The notes under the pieces were generated by a model. It did no database searches and was not told the DNA's origin. It was given only the letters and a program-made list of their open reading frames with translations. The position numbers and the translations under genes are program-made. A stretch of 64,000 nt of DNA from Tipula vernalis. Lineage: Eukaryota > Arthropoda > Insecta > Diptera > Tipulidae. Where the stretch lies: positions 334,711,106 to 334,775,105 of the forward strand of contig OY282558.1 in the NCBI GenBank assembly GCA_958295665.1. The letters run 5' to 3'. How positions within the stretch are numbered: position 1 is the first letter of the stretch; every line of letters starts with the position of its first letter. Positions 1-11,739 of this stretch are shown here, one piece after another.

Positions 1-2264
1 AGTGTAGCTTACTATGGAAATAACTTATTCAGCGTTTTTCTCACGATTCTTTTTCATTTGGACATCGAGAATCGCTTATTGTCGTTGTGTGAAATGTTAT
101 AAATGAAAAAGACTTGATGGAATCAAAATGAAAACTTTTTTTTCATTAGGTTTTTTCATAGAACGAGAATTGACCCCCAGGTGAGTAGTTACACCAGTTG
201 CTCTATTTCCTTCCCCTTTGGTATATTCCTAGCGATCCGAAAAGTTTCTTTTAAGGAACAGCACCTACTCCAACGCGCAGATCTAAAACAGTTTTCGTCG
301 GGTTAACAGCCGACAGTACCTGTCGAAGGGTTTAGAACCTGAAAGGTTTAGAATTACAACTCGTGAATCGCCGGTGTTGATATCCTTCGCTTTATGGTGA
401 ATTCTAAATTCAATCCCTTCCTCCGTATTGATTTAACTTTGTTTAAAGCCCATGACCCGAAAGGGTTTGGAAATTAAGTTACTTGCATTATACGTCAACA
501 CAAATTCTTTTTAAAAAACGGGAATTGGTGCGCTGGAGGCGTCGTAAATGATAGTAATTGATATATCATCAATTCTTAATGAATCGGATTTTAGGCCTTC
601 GAAAGTTATCTGACGTAAATAATTAATTTCTCGACAAAAAATTGAAATTTTTGTAGCAAGATTTTTAGATTAAAATTTTTCCTATTATGACCTTGTACAT
701 TGGTTTTATAGCCGACGATATCATTTAGGAAGAGCAAGAGACCAAATAAGTTTGATGCATAGATCAGTTTTGAAATTGGTTTAGCTAGTATAATTCACTT
801 TTATTTGTTCTGTTTGCTATGGCCTTAAAAATTAATAATTCCAGGCATAGAATATTGTGTTTTTTTCTGAATAATGCAAAATGCTGCAGAATTTCGTTGT
901 TATGGTAAAACCACTCTCATCTTTAGAATTTTTATTCTATAGGTGTTTTCTAAGTCTGGTTCAGAATATCGATTGCGCACTAAAGTTTATTTAGAACAAG
1001 CAAGGCACTTTTCCCCCGTCCGTATTAAACATGACTCGTCGTTACACTGCGTATCACTTAGCGCAAACGCTAAGCCCGAATTTAATATAATATCTTAAAT
1101 TTCAGCGTTGGAAATAATTAAATATTCTTTTTTGTTTGGTTATAATTTACAAAACTGTAAAATTATTTTTAATTAATTTATACTACAGATATTTATCACG
1201 AACCTGTCTGAATTCTCTTTTTTGGCTTTTGGAATTAACCCAAATTAAACACAACAAAAAAAACAAAATCGTAAGCCAGTACAAATACTGTAATCCAGCT
1301 TGGGCTTTGAATTCTTTAAATTATCTGAACTTTCCGATTCGAGGAAACACCCTTACTAATCGCTAAAAGTATAGAAACAATTTATGCGTACATGTTTTCT
1401 ATGTTTAACCCATATTCATAGAATAAAAAAAATGAAAATCCCCCATAGATTTAAGTTGTCAATAGAAACCAATAACCGTCTTAAAAAATACGGCAATTAT
1501 TTCACGCCAACACATTTTTTGTTGTTGTTATTGAAATGTATTTTGATTTTTCAATTAAATCTAATTGAGTATCACTGATTTTATTATAATTCCCTTATTT
1601 CCATTCAATTTGCCATAGTATTATGCTTTTGTAAAACTGTCACTGAAAATACAAAATACAAAACGTAGGTACCCATAGCATAAAATAAAAGAAGAAAACC
1701 TTTAATAGATTTCTGAATGTAACTTTCTTGCTTTTCGTATTTTATATTTTTCCAAAGCATTTTCCATTCTTGTCAAACGTGATAAAATTAATAGAATTTA
1801 GATCGTGTGAATTTTAATGATTGAATATACCTTTTTCAGACACCTTTTTCTTTATTTTTGAGTATACTTATGTGCCTGTGTATATATTATGCTTATACCT
1901 ATGTACAATTTTTCAGGTTTGAGTTATGAAATTTAATTTTACGAAATTTTGCTTTCTATTCTCGATGTATATCTATGTATTTCCTAAGTTGCCTACCTAC
2001 AGATTTTTTTTTATGCTTTTATTTTATTTCTTCTTCTGCATTGATAAATGAAATTTATTTAAATTACCTTTTTCGCAATTACATTATCCATTAAGCTTAT
2101 TAATGAACATAAAGAAATCGACATATCGATAAAACCTTATTTAAATTGACAATTTGACATTGATTTAAAAAAAAAAGTTTGTTCTGAGATACCTACCTAC
2201 GTTATTTTAAAATGTTAAAGCTATTTTACATTGGATATGATAAATTGTCATAATTGGCTTATAG
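1..2264. other. AT-rich DNA, no recognised gene
   Basis: No reading frame here resembles a known protein; the short open frames contain no motif and are what chance gives in AT-rich DNA. The first 500 bases are somewhat less AT-rich than the rest. I see no inverted termini, tRNA-like boxes or tandem array. The stretch could be intronic or intergenic. Confidence 0.5.
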
Positions 2265-2529
2265 GGTTTACGATTAGAAATTTTATGTAAAATTTTACAA
2301 CTCGACTTTCGCACACCGTTCAGTTCCAAAACCGAGAATTCTGAAATTATAAAGCTCTTGAAGTGCGAGTATGCCAAATTATCATTTGAAGTGACAGAAC
2401 GCACAGACAGTCGCACGCCCTCACTGCCTCATCCTCTGAATTTTGTAAAAGTTTCAAGCCGTATAACATACATTTTGTTATTGTGTGCTGTCATATACGT
2501 TATTTGTATTAGTGTATCGTTTTGTGACG
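2265..2529 (+). CDS. Candidate host exon with signal-peptide-like end and splice donor
   Basis: The frame is open from 2265 (after a stop at 2262-2264) and runs into a consensus 5' splice donor, GGTAAGTAT, with the exon end at 2529 (phase 1). The last 25 or so residues before the donor are strongly hydrophobic (ITYILLLCAVIYVICISVSF) and are followed by CDG, which looks like a signal peptide or transmembrane segment interrupted by a phase-1 intron, as is common in secreted and receptor proteins. There is no in-frame ATG, so an upstream exon would have to supply the start; I could not find one. No homology is recognised and a chance open frame is possible. Confidence 0.2.
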
Positions 2530-2700
2530 GTAAGTATCAAAAGTAAGCCAATCGGTTCAAATTTTTGGCGCTTATGCTCGCGTATGAGAAGATCTCCCTT
2601 GATATGAAGCAAGAGAATTTACAATACTTCGTTGTTCATTATTCAAATAATATGGTAAATATTTTGTGAACATTCTACTTTTAGTAAAGTTCTATTATTG

Positions 2701-2860
2701 AATAATAAAAAAAATGTATTTCTTTAGTTTTAACTTAATAAACAAACATTACTAATTTTTATTAATTTATAATTAATCGGTTTTTTATTATAAATTATTA
2801 AAAAATTAATAAACAAACATATTAAATTAAAACTAAAGAAATTAATCTTTTTTTATTTTG
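2701..2860. repeat. AT-rich imperfect palindrome
   Basis: The left half carries tttctttagttttaacttaa and the right half its reverse complement ttaaaactaaagaaa; the flanking poly-A/poly-T runs and the inner taataaacaaacat motif also fold back on each other around a centre near 2780. Arms are about 70 bases. It may be a small fold-back MITE or a slippage product. No target duplication is obvious. Confidence 0.5.
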
Positions 2861-3132
2861 TGAATGTAACGAAAATTAACGATAATTCATATTTTTAGTA
2901 TATAATCGGTCGGATATATTAAAAGGCAAATGACGCAAATACTCATTATACAGCTTTGTTTTCAGTTTGCGGTCATAATACAAAACGCGATATGCGAATG
3001 CATTTCAATACATTTAAAATTATTAATTTATTCACAAAAAAAAATAAATGGAAGAGCACGAATCAAAAAAGAGCATTCGAACATACACATGAGGCGACCA
3101 AAATTGACTCATGAGCCGACCAAAATTCATAT

Positions 3133-3479
3133 CCTGGAGTGGGATTTTGCAAAAAAGGGGAGAATAGAGCTTAGCTCTCTTTTTAAAAGAATAAGTTTTT
3201 ACTCCATTTCATTCGGTCTATGTCACCTTTTCTATTGCGATCTCAATCAATTATATTACGTATAAGAGCTATCACCTTTTCTCCGTCTCGACCACGTACC
3301 TTCGTTGGTGAAAGAGACAGACGAATGATAGTTGAAATAGAATATCATTTTATTTTAGCCAGTTGAGATCGCATTAATAAAATATATTTCTACTAAGCGA
3401 AATAATAGTGTTCATATTCCGTTTAAGTAAAAGAGAAACAAGCTTGTTTCTCGCTTTATGTGCAAAATCCCAGTCCTGG
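3133..3479. mobile_element. Fold-back MITE, about 347 bp
   Basis: The ends are inverted copies: cctggagtgggattttgca at the left and tgcaaaatcccagtcctgg at the right. Inside, ttgcgatctcaatca near 3235 pairs with ttgagatcgca near 3365, so most of the element folds back. It has no coding capacity. The target duplication is not clear. Superfamily is unknown. Confidence 0.6.
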
Positions 3480-3667
3480 TGACTTAAGTAGTAATTAGTA
3501 TAAATTAGTATTAGTACAATCTTCGGAAAGTATTAAAATCATATAAATTAGTATACTATATATAGCAATAAATCATTCAATATTTTGCGGTAATTTTGAA
3601 AAATATTATTTTTATGAAGATGCTCGTATTTTATGAAATATATATTTCTAGTTTTTGTAGGTACATA

Positions 3668-4369
3668 CAGCCCTTTTTGAAAACAATAATTTTAATTCAA
3701 TAAATTTAATTACCCTGCTTTACATTTCTATCAATTTTTTTTAAATGTTAGTTATAAGACAAGTTACTGTAAGATCTAGTAAGTGGTTTAAAAATTTGTT
3801 GTTTGTTAAAATCACCTAGAAATTATCCAAAAATGTTGAATATAATTATTCGTCTTGGCCAGGGCCGGTTTTCGATTTAAACTTGCGGAGGTTTAAATTA
3901 AAATACCAAAAATTTGTAGCAGGGTGCCCAGAAAATTGAGCGGTATAAGATTCCAGGTGACGTTAACAACAAATTTTTCAACCACTTGCTAGATCTTATA
4001 GAGGCTAAATAAAAACTGACCATCTACATACAAAATATGAGTGACCTTATCATTATTTAATTAGCAAAAAATAATCTTAAATTTATTTGATTTACTATTT
4101 TATTTTGATTTTTCCCATATTGTACAAATAATATTTAGAACAAATTTGTGGTTACAAATAATTTTGGCAAAAACTAAATTAACTGTAATTGCTCCTAGGA
4201 CTAAAATTTAGAAAAAAAAATTGATAGAAATGTAAAGCAGGGTAATTAAATTTATTGAATTAAAATTAATGTTTTCAAAAAGTTTATTATTTATATTAAT
4301 TTTAAAAACCTTTTGCGTTACGTTGCATCAAAAATTTAGCAGGTATACAAATAATTTTGGTTTGGACTG
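3668..4369. mobile_element. Non-autonomous Tc1-like element, copy A
   Basis: The right end reads ttttggtttggactg followed by TA (4370-4371), and TA also precedes the left end (3666-3667). The left terminal repeat is shortened by a deletion, starting cagcc and jumping into the internal ctttttgaaaac. Long stretches match copy B at 7964-8918, such as the segments around gcaaaaactaaattaactgtaat and gtttaaatt. There is no transposase frame. TA duplication and cagtcc-type termini suit the Tc1/mariner superfamily. Confidence 0.65.
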
Positions 4370-4499
4370 TACATACAAAGCAAAATTTTATATTTGGAAT
4401 GCACCTAATATTGAGAACAAAATTTTTTAAACATAACAGTTTCTTGCAGCTATGCTTTAAAATTATTTAGTTAAATATATAAGTCGCTTTTTTCACCGA

Positions 4500-5758
4500 C
4501 GTGAAGTTTCTGACAAAAAAAACAAATAACAAAAAATTTATATGAACTGAGTGACTTATTTCCGTTAAGTTTCTAACAAATAATTAAAACGTAATTATTT
4601 GATTCCAAATATAACACTTCCAAACTTAAAAAAAATGGTTTTAAATTCCCATTAAAACATAACTGAATGAGTGTTTCCATGTAAAGCTTAGAAGAAAAAG
4701 TTTTTCGGAACGGAGGATTTGGAATCTTATTAATGGCAGTTTTGTACTTGAAATATTGAGTATTTTCAATTGATGGACCATTAACAAGCAATGTCAGAGA
4801 TTTGGGCAAGGATCGGCTGTTTAGGTCATATAAGCCAAGGTATGGAGCACATTATACAGAAGAAGTTTTTTCGAAACGGAGGGTTTGAATACTGGCCATT
4901 TTACACTTAAAATATTGAGTATTTTCTATTGGGGGCCCATTAACAAGCACTGCCAGAGAATTGGGCAAATTTCGTCTATATAGATCATATAGGCCAAAGT
5001 ATGGGGTCGTTACCCCGAAGAAGTTTTTTTCGAAACGGAGGGTTTGGAATCATGTTAATGGTCGTTTTCCACTTATATTATTGAGTATTTTCTATTGGGG
5101 ACCATTAACAAGCAATGCTAGAGATTTGGGCAAGGTTCGGCTATATAGGTGATATAAGCCACCTACTCGTATTTAGTCGATAGTTAGTAAAATTGTTGTT
5201 TATAAAAGAGCCATTAACAATATTCCAAATCCTCCGTTTCGAAAAAAACTTCTTCTGGATAATGTGCCCCATACCTTGGCTTATATAGTATGACCTATAT
5301 AGCCGACCTTGCCCAAATCTCTGACAGTGCTTGTTAATGGGCCCTCAATAGAAAATGCTCAATATTTTAAGTGTAAAAGAGCCATTAACATGATTCCAAA
5401 TCTTCCGTTTCGAAAAAACTTCTTCTGGATAATGTACCCCATACCCTGATGACCTACATATATAGACGAACCTTGCCCAAATCTTTGGTAGTGCTTGTTA
5501 ATGGGCACCCAATAGAAAATACTCAATATTTTAAACGCGAAACTGCCATTAGCAAGATTCCAAATCCTCCGTTTGGAAAAATCTTCTTCTGGATTATGTG
5601 CCCTATACCTCGGCTTATATGGCCTAAATAGCCGAACCTCTCACAAATCTATGAGAGTTACTAATACATTTACATTTTAATTGGAATCCTATAGAGTTTT
5701 ATTATTCTTATTGGAATCGTCTACGTATTCGTTTTCATTTTTTGTCAGAAACTTCACG
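4500..5758. mobile_element. Fold-back element with opposed tandem-repeat arms
   Basis: The outer ends are inverted: cgtgaagtttctgacaaaaa at 4500 and its complement ending at 5758. Each arm holds about three copies of a unit of roughly 165 bases. In the left arm (about 4690-5165) the unit runs plus-wise and includes cgaaacggagg, ttgagtattttc and gggcaa..cggctatatagg; in the right arm (about 5200-5640) the same unit runs in the other direction (cctccgtttcg, gaaaatactcaa). The layout recalls Drosophila FB and Galileo elements, whose arms also carry internal tandem repeats. I see no transposase and no target duplication. Confidence 0.7.
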
Positions 5759-6370
5759 GGCTCCTTTTTTTAACATTTCCCGACCAGATTCGATACGTCC
5801 CAAATAATTTGACAAACACTACTCTTAAATTTATCCGAAATTCGTCTTAGTTTTGAAAAATTGACAAATTCTGTCCATTATCTTCAGGAGGATTTTTTAA
5901 ATGATGTGATTTTTTGAGTTCAGTCCTAATATGTCAATCTCGATTTTAGCTAAACACTTTTTTGCGCATAGAACGAGTTTAACTAAATGGGATCTCTAGC
6001 TCTGTCTAGAGCAGTACAGAATTTGTGTTTATCGCCGACGAAATGTTAAAACTAAATCAAAACTAAAAAATTTAAATACGTATAAAAATGTCTACTTCGT
6101 AAACTAAACTATACTTGAAAGTTATTTTAGCATAAAAAAAGATTATAACTTATTACGCATTAATCTACGACCGAGAGGACCCTTACCACGTCTCCACTGA
6201 AACCTTTCGGACCATACCTTCAACATATTGGTGAACATTTTAAGTATTCAGCCTAACGAACGCTTTTACACACAATCATATTTAACGTGTGTCGAAGTGT
6301 AATTAATTAAATTTTTGGCCAGTGGTGAGAATCGAACTGAGAACCGCATTAACATTGTAATAATATTTTA
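5759..6370. other. Unassigned spacer
   Basis: Between the fold-back element and the tandem repeat I see no gene, repeat or terminal inverted repeat. Short frames are closed by frequent stops. Confidence 0.4.
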
Positions 6371-6374
6371 ATTT

Positions 6375-6835
6375 AATTTTTCGTCTCGAATGACGAAACT
6401 ACAAATCTTTCGGATTGAGGCTATAGGGCTTTGATATGGGCAAAATAATAGATTAATCCTGGTAAAAATTTATCAAAATCGTTTCATGACAAGTTGGCGA
6501 AAACCGTAACCTTAATTCTTAGTATAATTCAATTTTTCGTCTGGAATGTCGAAACTAAAAATCTCTCCGATTCAGGCTATATAGTTTTAGGATGGACGGA
6601 CTAACAGATTATTCCTGACGAATATTTATTGAAATCGTTATTTGGCAAGTTGCCAAAATTTTTTCAAGATTTAGAAAACATTAGTTTGATTCTAATTTTA
6701 ATTCGATTTTTCATCTGATATGACGAATCTAAAATTCTCTTGGATTGAGTCTATGTATAAGGTTTTGGGATGATCAAGCTAACAGTTTGTTTCTGACAAA
6801 AATTTATCAAAATTATTTTGTGGCCAATTAGAACT
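6375..6835. repeat. Three diverged tandem units of about 165 bp
   Basis: Three successive blocks begin tttttcgtctcgaatgacga (about 6376), tttttcgtctggaatgtcga (about 6532) and tttttcatctgatatgacga (about 6707). Each continues with an aatct/ggatt..ggctat stretch and ends with a segment like aaaaatttatcaaaat..tggc. They are clearly one unit repeated, with perhaps 25-30 percent divergence, so either an old satellite remnant or part of a larger element. Confidence 0.6.
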
Positions 6836-7320
6836 GTAAGATTATCAATTATAAATTTACTTTTCTCTCATTTTTTTATTGGACGATAACGAAAAAAACT
6901 TAAGAATTTCTACATTAAAATTAAGTCTTAAATATAAGCTTTATTCAAAGTTTATTATAGAATACGATATATTTCATTATCGTTCAGTTGAATAATTTGA
7001 AGAATCTACATATGTACATATATTTATTTATGCTAATTTATTCTGACCTTAACTCATTTTGAAATGTTTAACCAAGGCCGTTTAAAACAAAATCGGACAT
7101 TAAAATAAAGAAATATTCGACAACCCAGTCTATTTTAAAAAATTGGATTCATGGGAGTGGGGTAAACGTTACCTCCTAAAAAAAAACATTAAATTTTCTT
7201 AATAATTAAGGTCTCCTGAAAATGGATGTTATAAAAGTATGTATTGTCAAAAGTTATATAGTAGAATTTGATAATTGATGGTTGTTTCTTATTGTTCAAC
7301 TTTGTGCAGGTGAGGGTGGG

Positions 7321-8950
7321 AATTGATTTTTTCGGCTTTTTATAGACAAATATATTAATTGTTCATGACATTCCCAATATTTTCGATTTGGTAAAAGAGG
7401 CCAATCCCTCATAACATATCTACTGAAAAAAGTAGAAATATCATTCTCCCCTCCCTGTACTTTAGCCCAAGGGCCAAGAGTTATACAAATGTATTACAAA
7501 TGTTATTACTCTTCAAAAATGAGAACCATGCTCAGAGTTCCTATGTTGGTAATTTGGTTTCGTACTGAAAAGGGTCTACTCATCAGGTAGCCACATTAAG
7601 TATCTGGCCAGAATGTACTGACATAGTGAATTATATTCACTACATCAAAAACCCAAGGAACACCCAACGAAAAATATACACACAAATGAGGTTTCTCCTC
7701 GGGTTTTTGATGTAATGAATATAATTCATTATGCCAGTACATTCTGGCCAGATACTTAATGTGAATGACGCTCTCGTATTTTTGTAGTTTGGTCGTAGCT
7801 ACCTGATGAGTAGACCAACTTTTCAATACGAAACTAAACTACCAACATAGGAGGGGGTAGAATGATATTTCTACTTTTTTCAGTAGATATGCTATGAGGG
7901 ATTGGCCTTTTTTTCTGATTTCCCAAATCGAAAATATTGAGAATGTCATGAACAATTAATATACAGTCCGAACTAAAATTATTTATACCTGCTAAATTTT
8001 TGATGCAACGGAACACAAACAACTTTAACAATTATATGAATAATAAACTTTTTGAAAACATAAATTATAATTCAAAAAATGTAATTGCCCTGCTTTACAT
8101 TTCAATCAATTTTTTTTTTAAATACTAATTTTAGGAGAAATTACAGTTAATTTAGTTTTTGCCAAAACTTATTTGTACCCACAAATTTGTTCTCAATATT
8201 ATTTGTGCAATATGGAAAAAAATCAAAATAAAATAGTAAGTCAATTAAATTTAAGATTATTTTTTGCTAATAAAATAATTCACTCATGTTTTATATGCAG
8301 ATGGTCAGTTTTTGTTTAGCCTCTGTAACATCTAGCAAGTGGTTCAAAAATTTGTTGTTAAAATCACATTAAATCTCATCCCTCTTTGTTTTCTTGGCGA
8401 CCTGCTACAAATTTTTGGTCTTTTTAGATCACAAATATCTTCCACTTTAACTTAAACCCCCGCAAGTTTAAATCGAAACCCTTCTCTGACCAAGCCAAAT
8501 AATTATATTCAAGGTTTTTGTATAATTTCATGGCAATGATTTTTCTTATGTATGGGAGCATTATTGAGCTGAAGAGCAAATTGAGGACTGCAAGTTTATA
8601 ATCAACCAGGAATGTTACTTCATGAAATAAACCGAAATAGAGTTTAAGTTAAAGTGGAAGATATTTATGATCTAAAAAGACCATAAATTTGTAGCAGCAA
8701 ATTTGTACAAATAATTTTGGCAAAAACTAAATTAACTGTAATTTCTCCTAAAACTAAAATTTAAAAAAAAAATGATAGAAATGTAAAACAGGATAATTAA
8801 ATTTATTGAATTAAAATTAATGTTTTTCAAAAAGTTTATTATTCATATAATTGTTAAAGTTGTTTGCGTTACGTTACATCAAAAATTTAGCATGTACAAA
8901 TAATTTTGGTTCGGACTGTATTTTTCTATAAAAAGCCGAAAAAATCAATT
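7321..8950. mobile_element. Large fold-back element, right arm split by a Tc1-like insertion
   Basis: The left arm begins aattgattttttcggctttt at 7321 and its complement closes the right arm at 8950. Arms continue inward past ccaaatcgaaaatattg, ctcataacatatctactgaa and tctggccagatacttaatgt to a centre near 7665. Arm length before the insertion is about 300 bases. The right arm is interrupted exactly at a TA by the element at 7964-8918; removing it restores the match to the left arm (inference from alignment by eye). There is no coding sequence. Confidence 0.75.
7964..8918. mobile_element. Non-autonomous Tc1-like element, copy B
   Basis: The terminal repeats start cagtccgaactaaaattatt at the left and end aataattttggttcggactg at the right. 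They are bounded by TA on both sides (7962-7963 and 8919-8920), and the inverted similarity runs inward for well over 100 bases through tgctaaatttttgatg and ttgttaaagttg. The 955 bases hold no transposase frame. Copy A shares most of the sequence, so the family has at least two members in this window. TA duplication points to Tc1/mariner. Confidence 0.8.
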
Positions 8951-9464
8951 GATCCGTAAATAAATAAATAAATTTAGAATGGTTTCGACCAAGTAATATT
9001 TTTTGTAAAATGTAATAGAGGTTAATTTCGTAACTTCTAAATTCTAAAGGAACGTTACATCTATCAGAGTACAAGAGGCGTATCGTATACTTCGAATTTA
9101 GCTTAGTCACGATATACATTATTTCGCTCTACATTTTGAAAAACGATAGCGAATATTGAAGAGATTCATCACATTTTTAATGGTGCTTCGAGTCGATATA
9201 CTTTGTTTCTCTGAAACCTTTTTAAACCTAAATACTATATCCCTACTTCAGCTGTGGTCTATAAAGGTTTTAATATATTCATAAGGCTAGATTAGTATTT
9301 CTTCCATTTCAGAATTGTTAGTATCGGATTTAGAGATTTTTTTGTCAATGTTTTCATAAATGGTCGTAAAATCTTATTCAGTACCTTCGATAATGCTCCA
9401 AAAACTAGAAAGAGGTCGTATGCCCAATTAAAGGCTTAGAAAGTTTGTTTAGTTATTTCTCTTG

Positions 9465-9900
9465 AAGGTTCGATGAAATGTATATATCAGGTGACTTTAA
9501 TTTCGATACTCCAAAATTCCGCCTTCCCTCTGGATTATTTGAATCTTTTAAATATTCTTATTTTATCCCTACACAACACTGTTGCTTTTCCAATCAGTTA
9601 TCCCTCGGTATGGGATCCCACCAGGATCTTTTAGTTTTTCTGTGAACTGTTACTTTCCACCTAAACCTATTCATTTTAGCTTTAGAGATTTTTCTAGCCA
9701 AATAGAATTTTTCAACTCGTATATTGGTTTGGCGCTTGATAGTTGCGTTTCGCTTAAAAAGGTTATTTCCAAAGTGAAATCTACGCCTTGGTTGTCTCAG
9801 GAAATTTCGAATGGCATTATTATTTGAGTTAGTAAATATTGTTTATGAAAAAGGTATCCTAATAATAAATATCATTTAGATTATAAGCAGGGACTCCTCC
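9465..9900 (+). pseudogene. LINE endonuclease fragment, decayed
   Basis: In shifting plus-strand frames the translation reads like the C-terminal part of an apurinic-type endonuclease and the following linker of a jockey/CR1-type non-LTR retrotransposon. The strongest pieces are a GDFNF motif near 9490, then a stretch ending FSSQIEFFNSYIGLALD and a STPWLSQEIS motif near 9775-9805, comparable to the 'PWFTPEI' segment of such elements. Frameshifts and stops break it. It may belong to the same element as the fragment at 11740-12190. Assignment is by motif memory only. Confidence 0.5.
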
Positions 9901-10094
9901 ATTCCTCCCAAAGTTTTCTAGCGTAATGTTCGTAATTTAAGCTGTGTCAGTGTGTACACTGTTAAAATAATTCTTATAAGAACTTTGAGTGAAATATATC
10001 AAATAAAATATTTGTTGAGTAAAATATCACGATTTACTGCAATGTTTATGAGGTACAAAATTTAATTAAACAATGGCACAACATTAAACATACA

Positions 10095-10590
10095 TTAAAT
10101 GGCCACATTAAAAATGTGGCAAATGCCACATTTTGAATTTTCTTGTTATGGTCATGCCAATATTTTTACTCGCTTGATTAATCTATGGTTCGGCCAATAA
10201 AAAGAATACCGCAGGGTTTGTTCTAAGACTGCCCCTAACAATCCATGCGATATTTTCGTTGTTGGCCAAACCATGGATTACTCAAACGAGTAATAAATTG
10301 GCGTGACTGCAAAGAAAATTCAAAATGTGGCAATTTCCATACCGTTGCGAAATGGCATATAGTCCATGTAATTCACAAGGCATGAGCCTATTATTCCCAG
10401 TTAATGGCTTCTTAGAACAATCCCTGCGGTATTCTTTTTATTGGCCGAACATAAATTATTCAAACAAGTATGAAAATTGTCATGAACATAACAAGAAAAT
10501 TCAAAATGTGGCGTTTGCCACACAGTTGCGAAATATCATATCATTCAAGTGGTGCACAATACGCAAGGCTGTTGTTTCCAGTTAATGCCT
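10095..10590. repeat. Inverted plus direct repeat cluster
   Basis: Units of about 180 bases share aaaattcaaaatgtggca, ggtattctttttattggccg and attactcaaacgagta. The first unit (about 10100-10235) lies inverted relative to those at about 10240-10430 and 10410-10590. Near 10105-10135 a local palindrome (aaaatgtggcaaatgccacatttt) sits at the start. It may be another fold-back element like the one at 4500-5758. No coding function. Confidence 0.6.
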
Positions 10591-10939
10591 TTGTAGAACT
10601 ATCCATAAATTAGTCTTCGTCATCTTTTTTGGTTAAACTTCAGAAGACCAATTTTTCTCCGATTTTGAAATATTTTACTCAATAAATTATTTTTGGTACA
10701 AAAGTTAAACTCGTTGAAAAGATATACATATATTAATTATTAGCAAGAGATGCATGTGTTATTAGAAAGATATATGAAATCTCGTTTGTTACTAATTTTA
10801 TATGGATGTCTCATTAAAATATTTGTTTTGACAGTGTAACCACCAACACATTTTTCAAATTCTAATTGGATTCATATACGTACATGTTATTTTTTTTTTT
10901 TTTATAAACTTCACTATCGCGCTCTAGTTTAAATTTAGG

Positions 10940-11428
10940 CAAGGCTGGGCAGTAACGAATTACATGTATTTAAATTACGTAATTAAAATACAATTTACAA
11001 TTTGTAATTTTTATTTTAATTACACAATTTCCAAGTAACAGTATCTTGTATTTTAATTACTTAAATTCTAAGTAATTGTAATTTGTATTTTAATTACCTC
11101 AAATTTTGAAATTTCTTATTTAAATTTTTACAAGGCTTATTCAAATCTGGTTACATTGGCCATCAGTATAAAACCTAATCTTAATAATCGTTGTTCTAAT
11201 GATAAGTTTTTTGACTAAAAGAATTTTGTCAAATCACAATTATCAATTTCCAAATGTAAAGTAATTTTAATTTGTATTTTAATTACAAATTGCATTTCAA
11301 AGCAATTGTAACTTGTATTTTAATTACTCCACTGGAAAGTAATTGTAATTTGTATTTTAATTACTGAGTTTGCTGTAATTCGTAAAAGTATTTTAATTAC
11401 TCAGTGTAATGTAATTTGCCCAGCCTTG
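10940..11428. mobile_element. hAT-type non-autonomous element with internal repeats
   Basis: The ends are inverted (caaggctgggca at the left, tgcccagccttg at the right) and are flanked by an exact 8-base duplication, aatttagg, at 10932-10939 and 11429-11436. An 8-bp duplication is characteristic of the hAT superfamily. The interior is made of degenerate copies of a unit like gtaattgtaatttgtatttt followed by aattac, so much of it can pair with itself. There is no open reading frame. Confidence 0.8.
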
Positions 11429-11739
11429 AATTTAGGCAGTAGTACCGTCGAGGTCTCGAGGATTCACAAACTGCTATTTGGAAGGTTGGTCTGGATAACG
11501 TCAATTTAAAATTCGTTAAGCGAGTTTTCCCTTTCATCTCAAAATACTTGTTAAACATCTTCAATTATATTCCCACGTCCTCTTCCTGTCCAGATCAGTG
11601 CAAGCAAATAGTTTACTTATTAAATATGTGTAATGAATAGGCCTAATGTAATGTAATGTAATATGAATAACAAGGAATTGACTTCTTTAACTTTGTTAGA
11701 TTTTTCTAAGGCCATAATTCTATATAAATCACAGAATGC

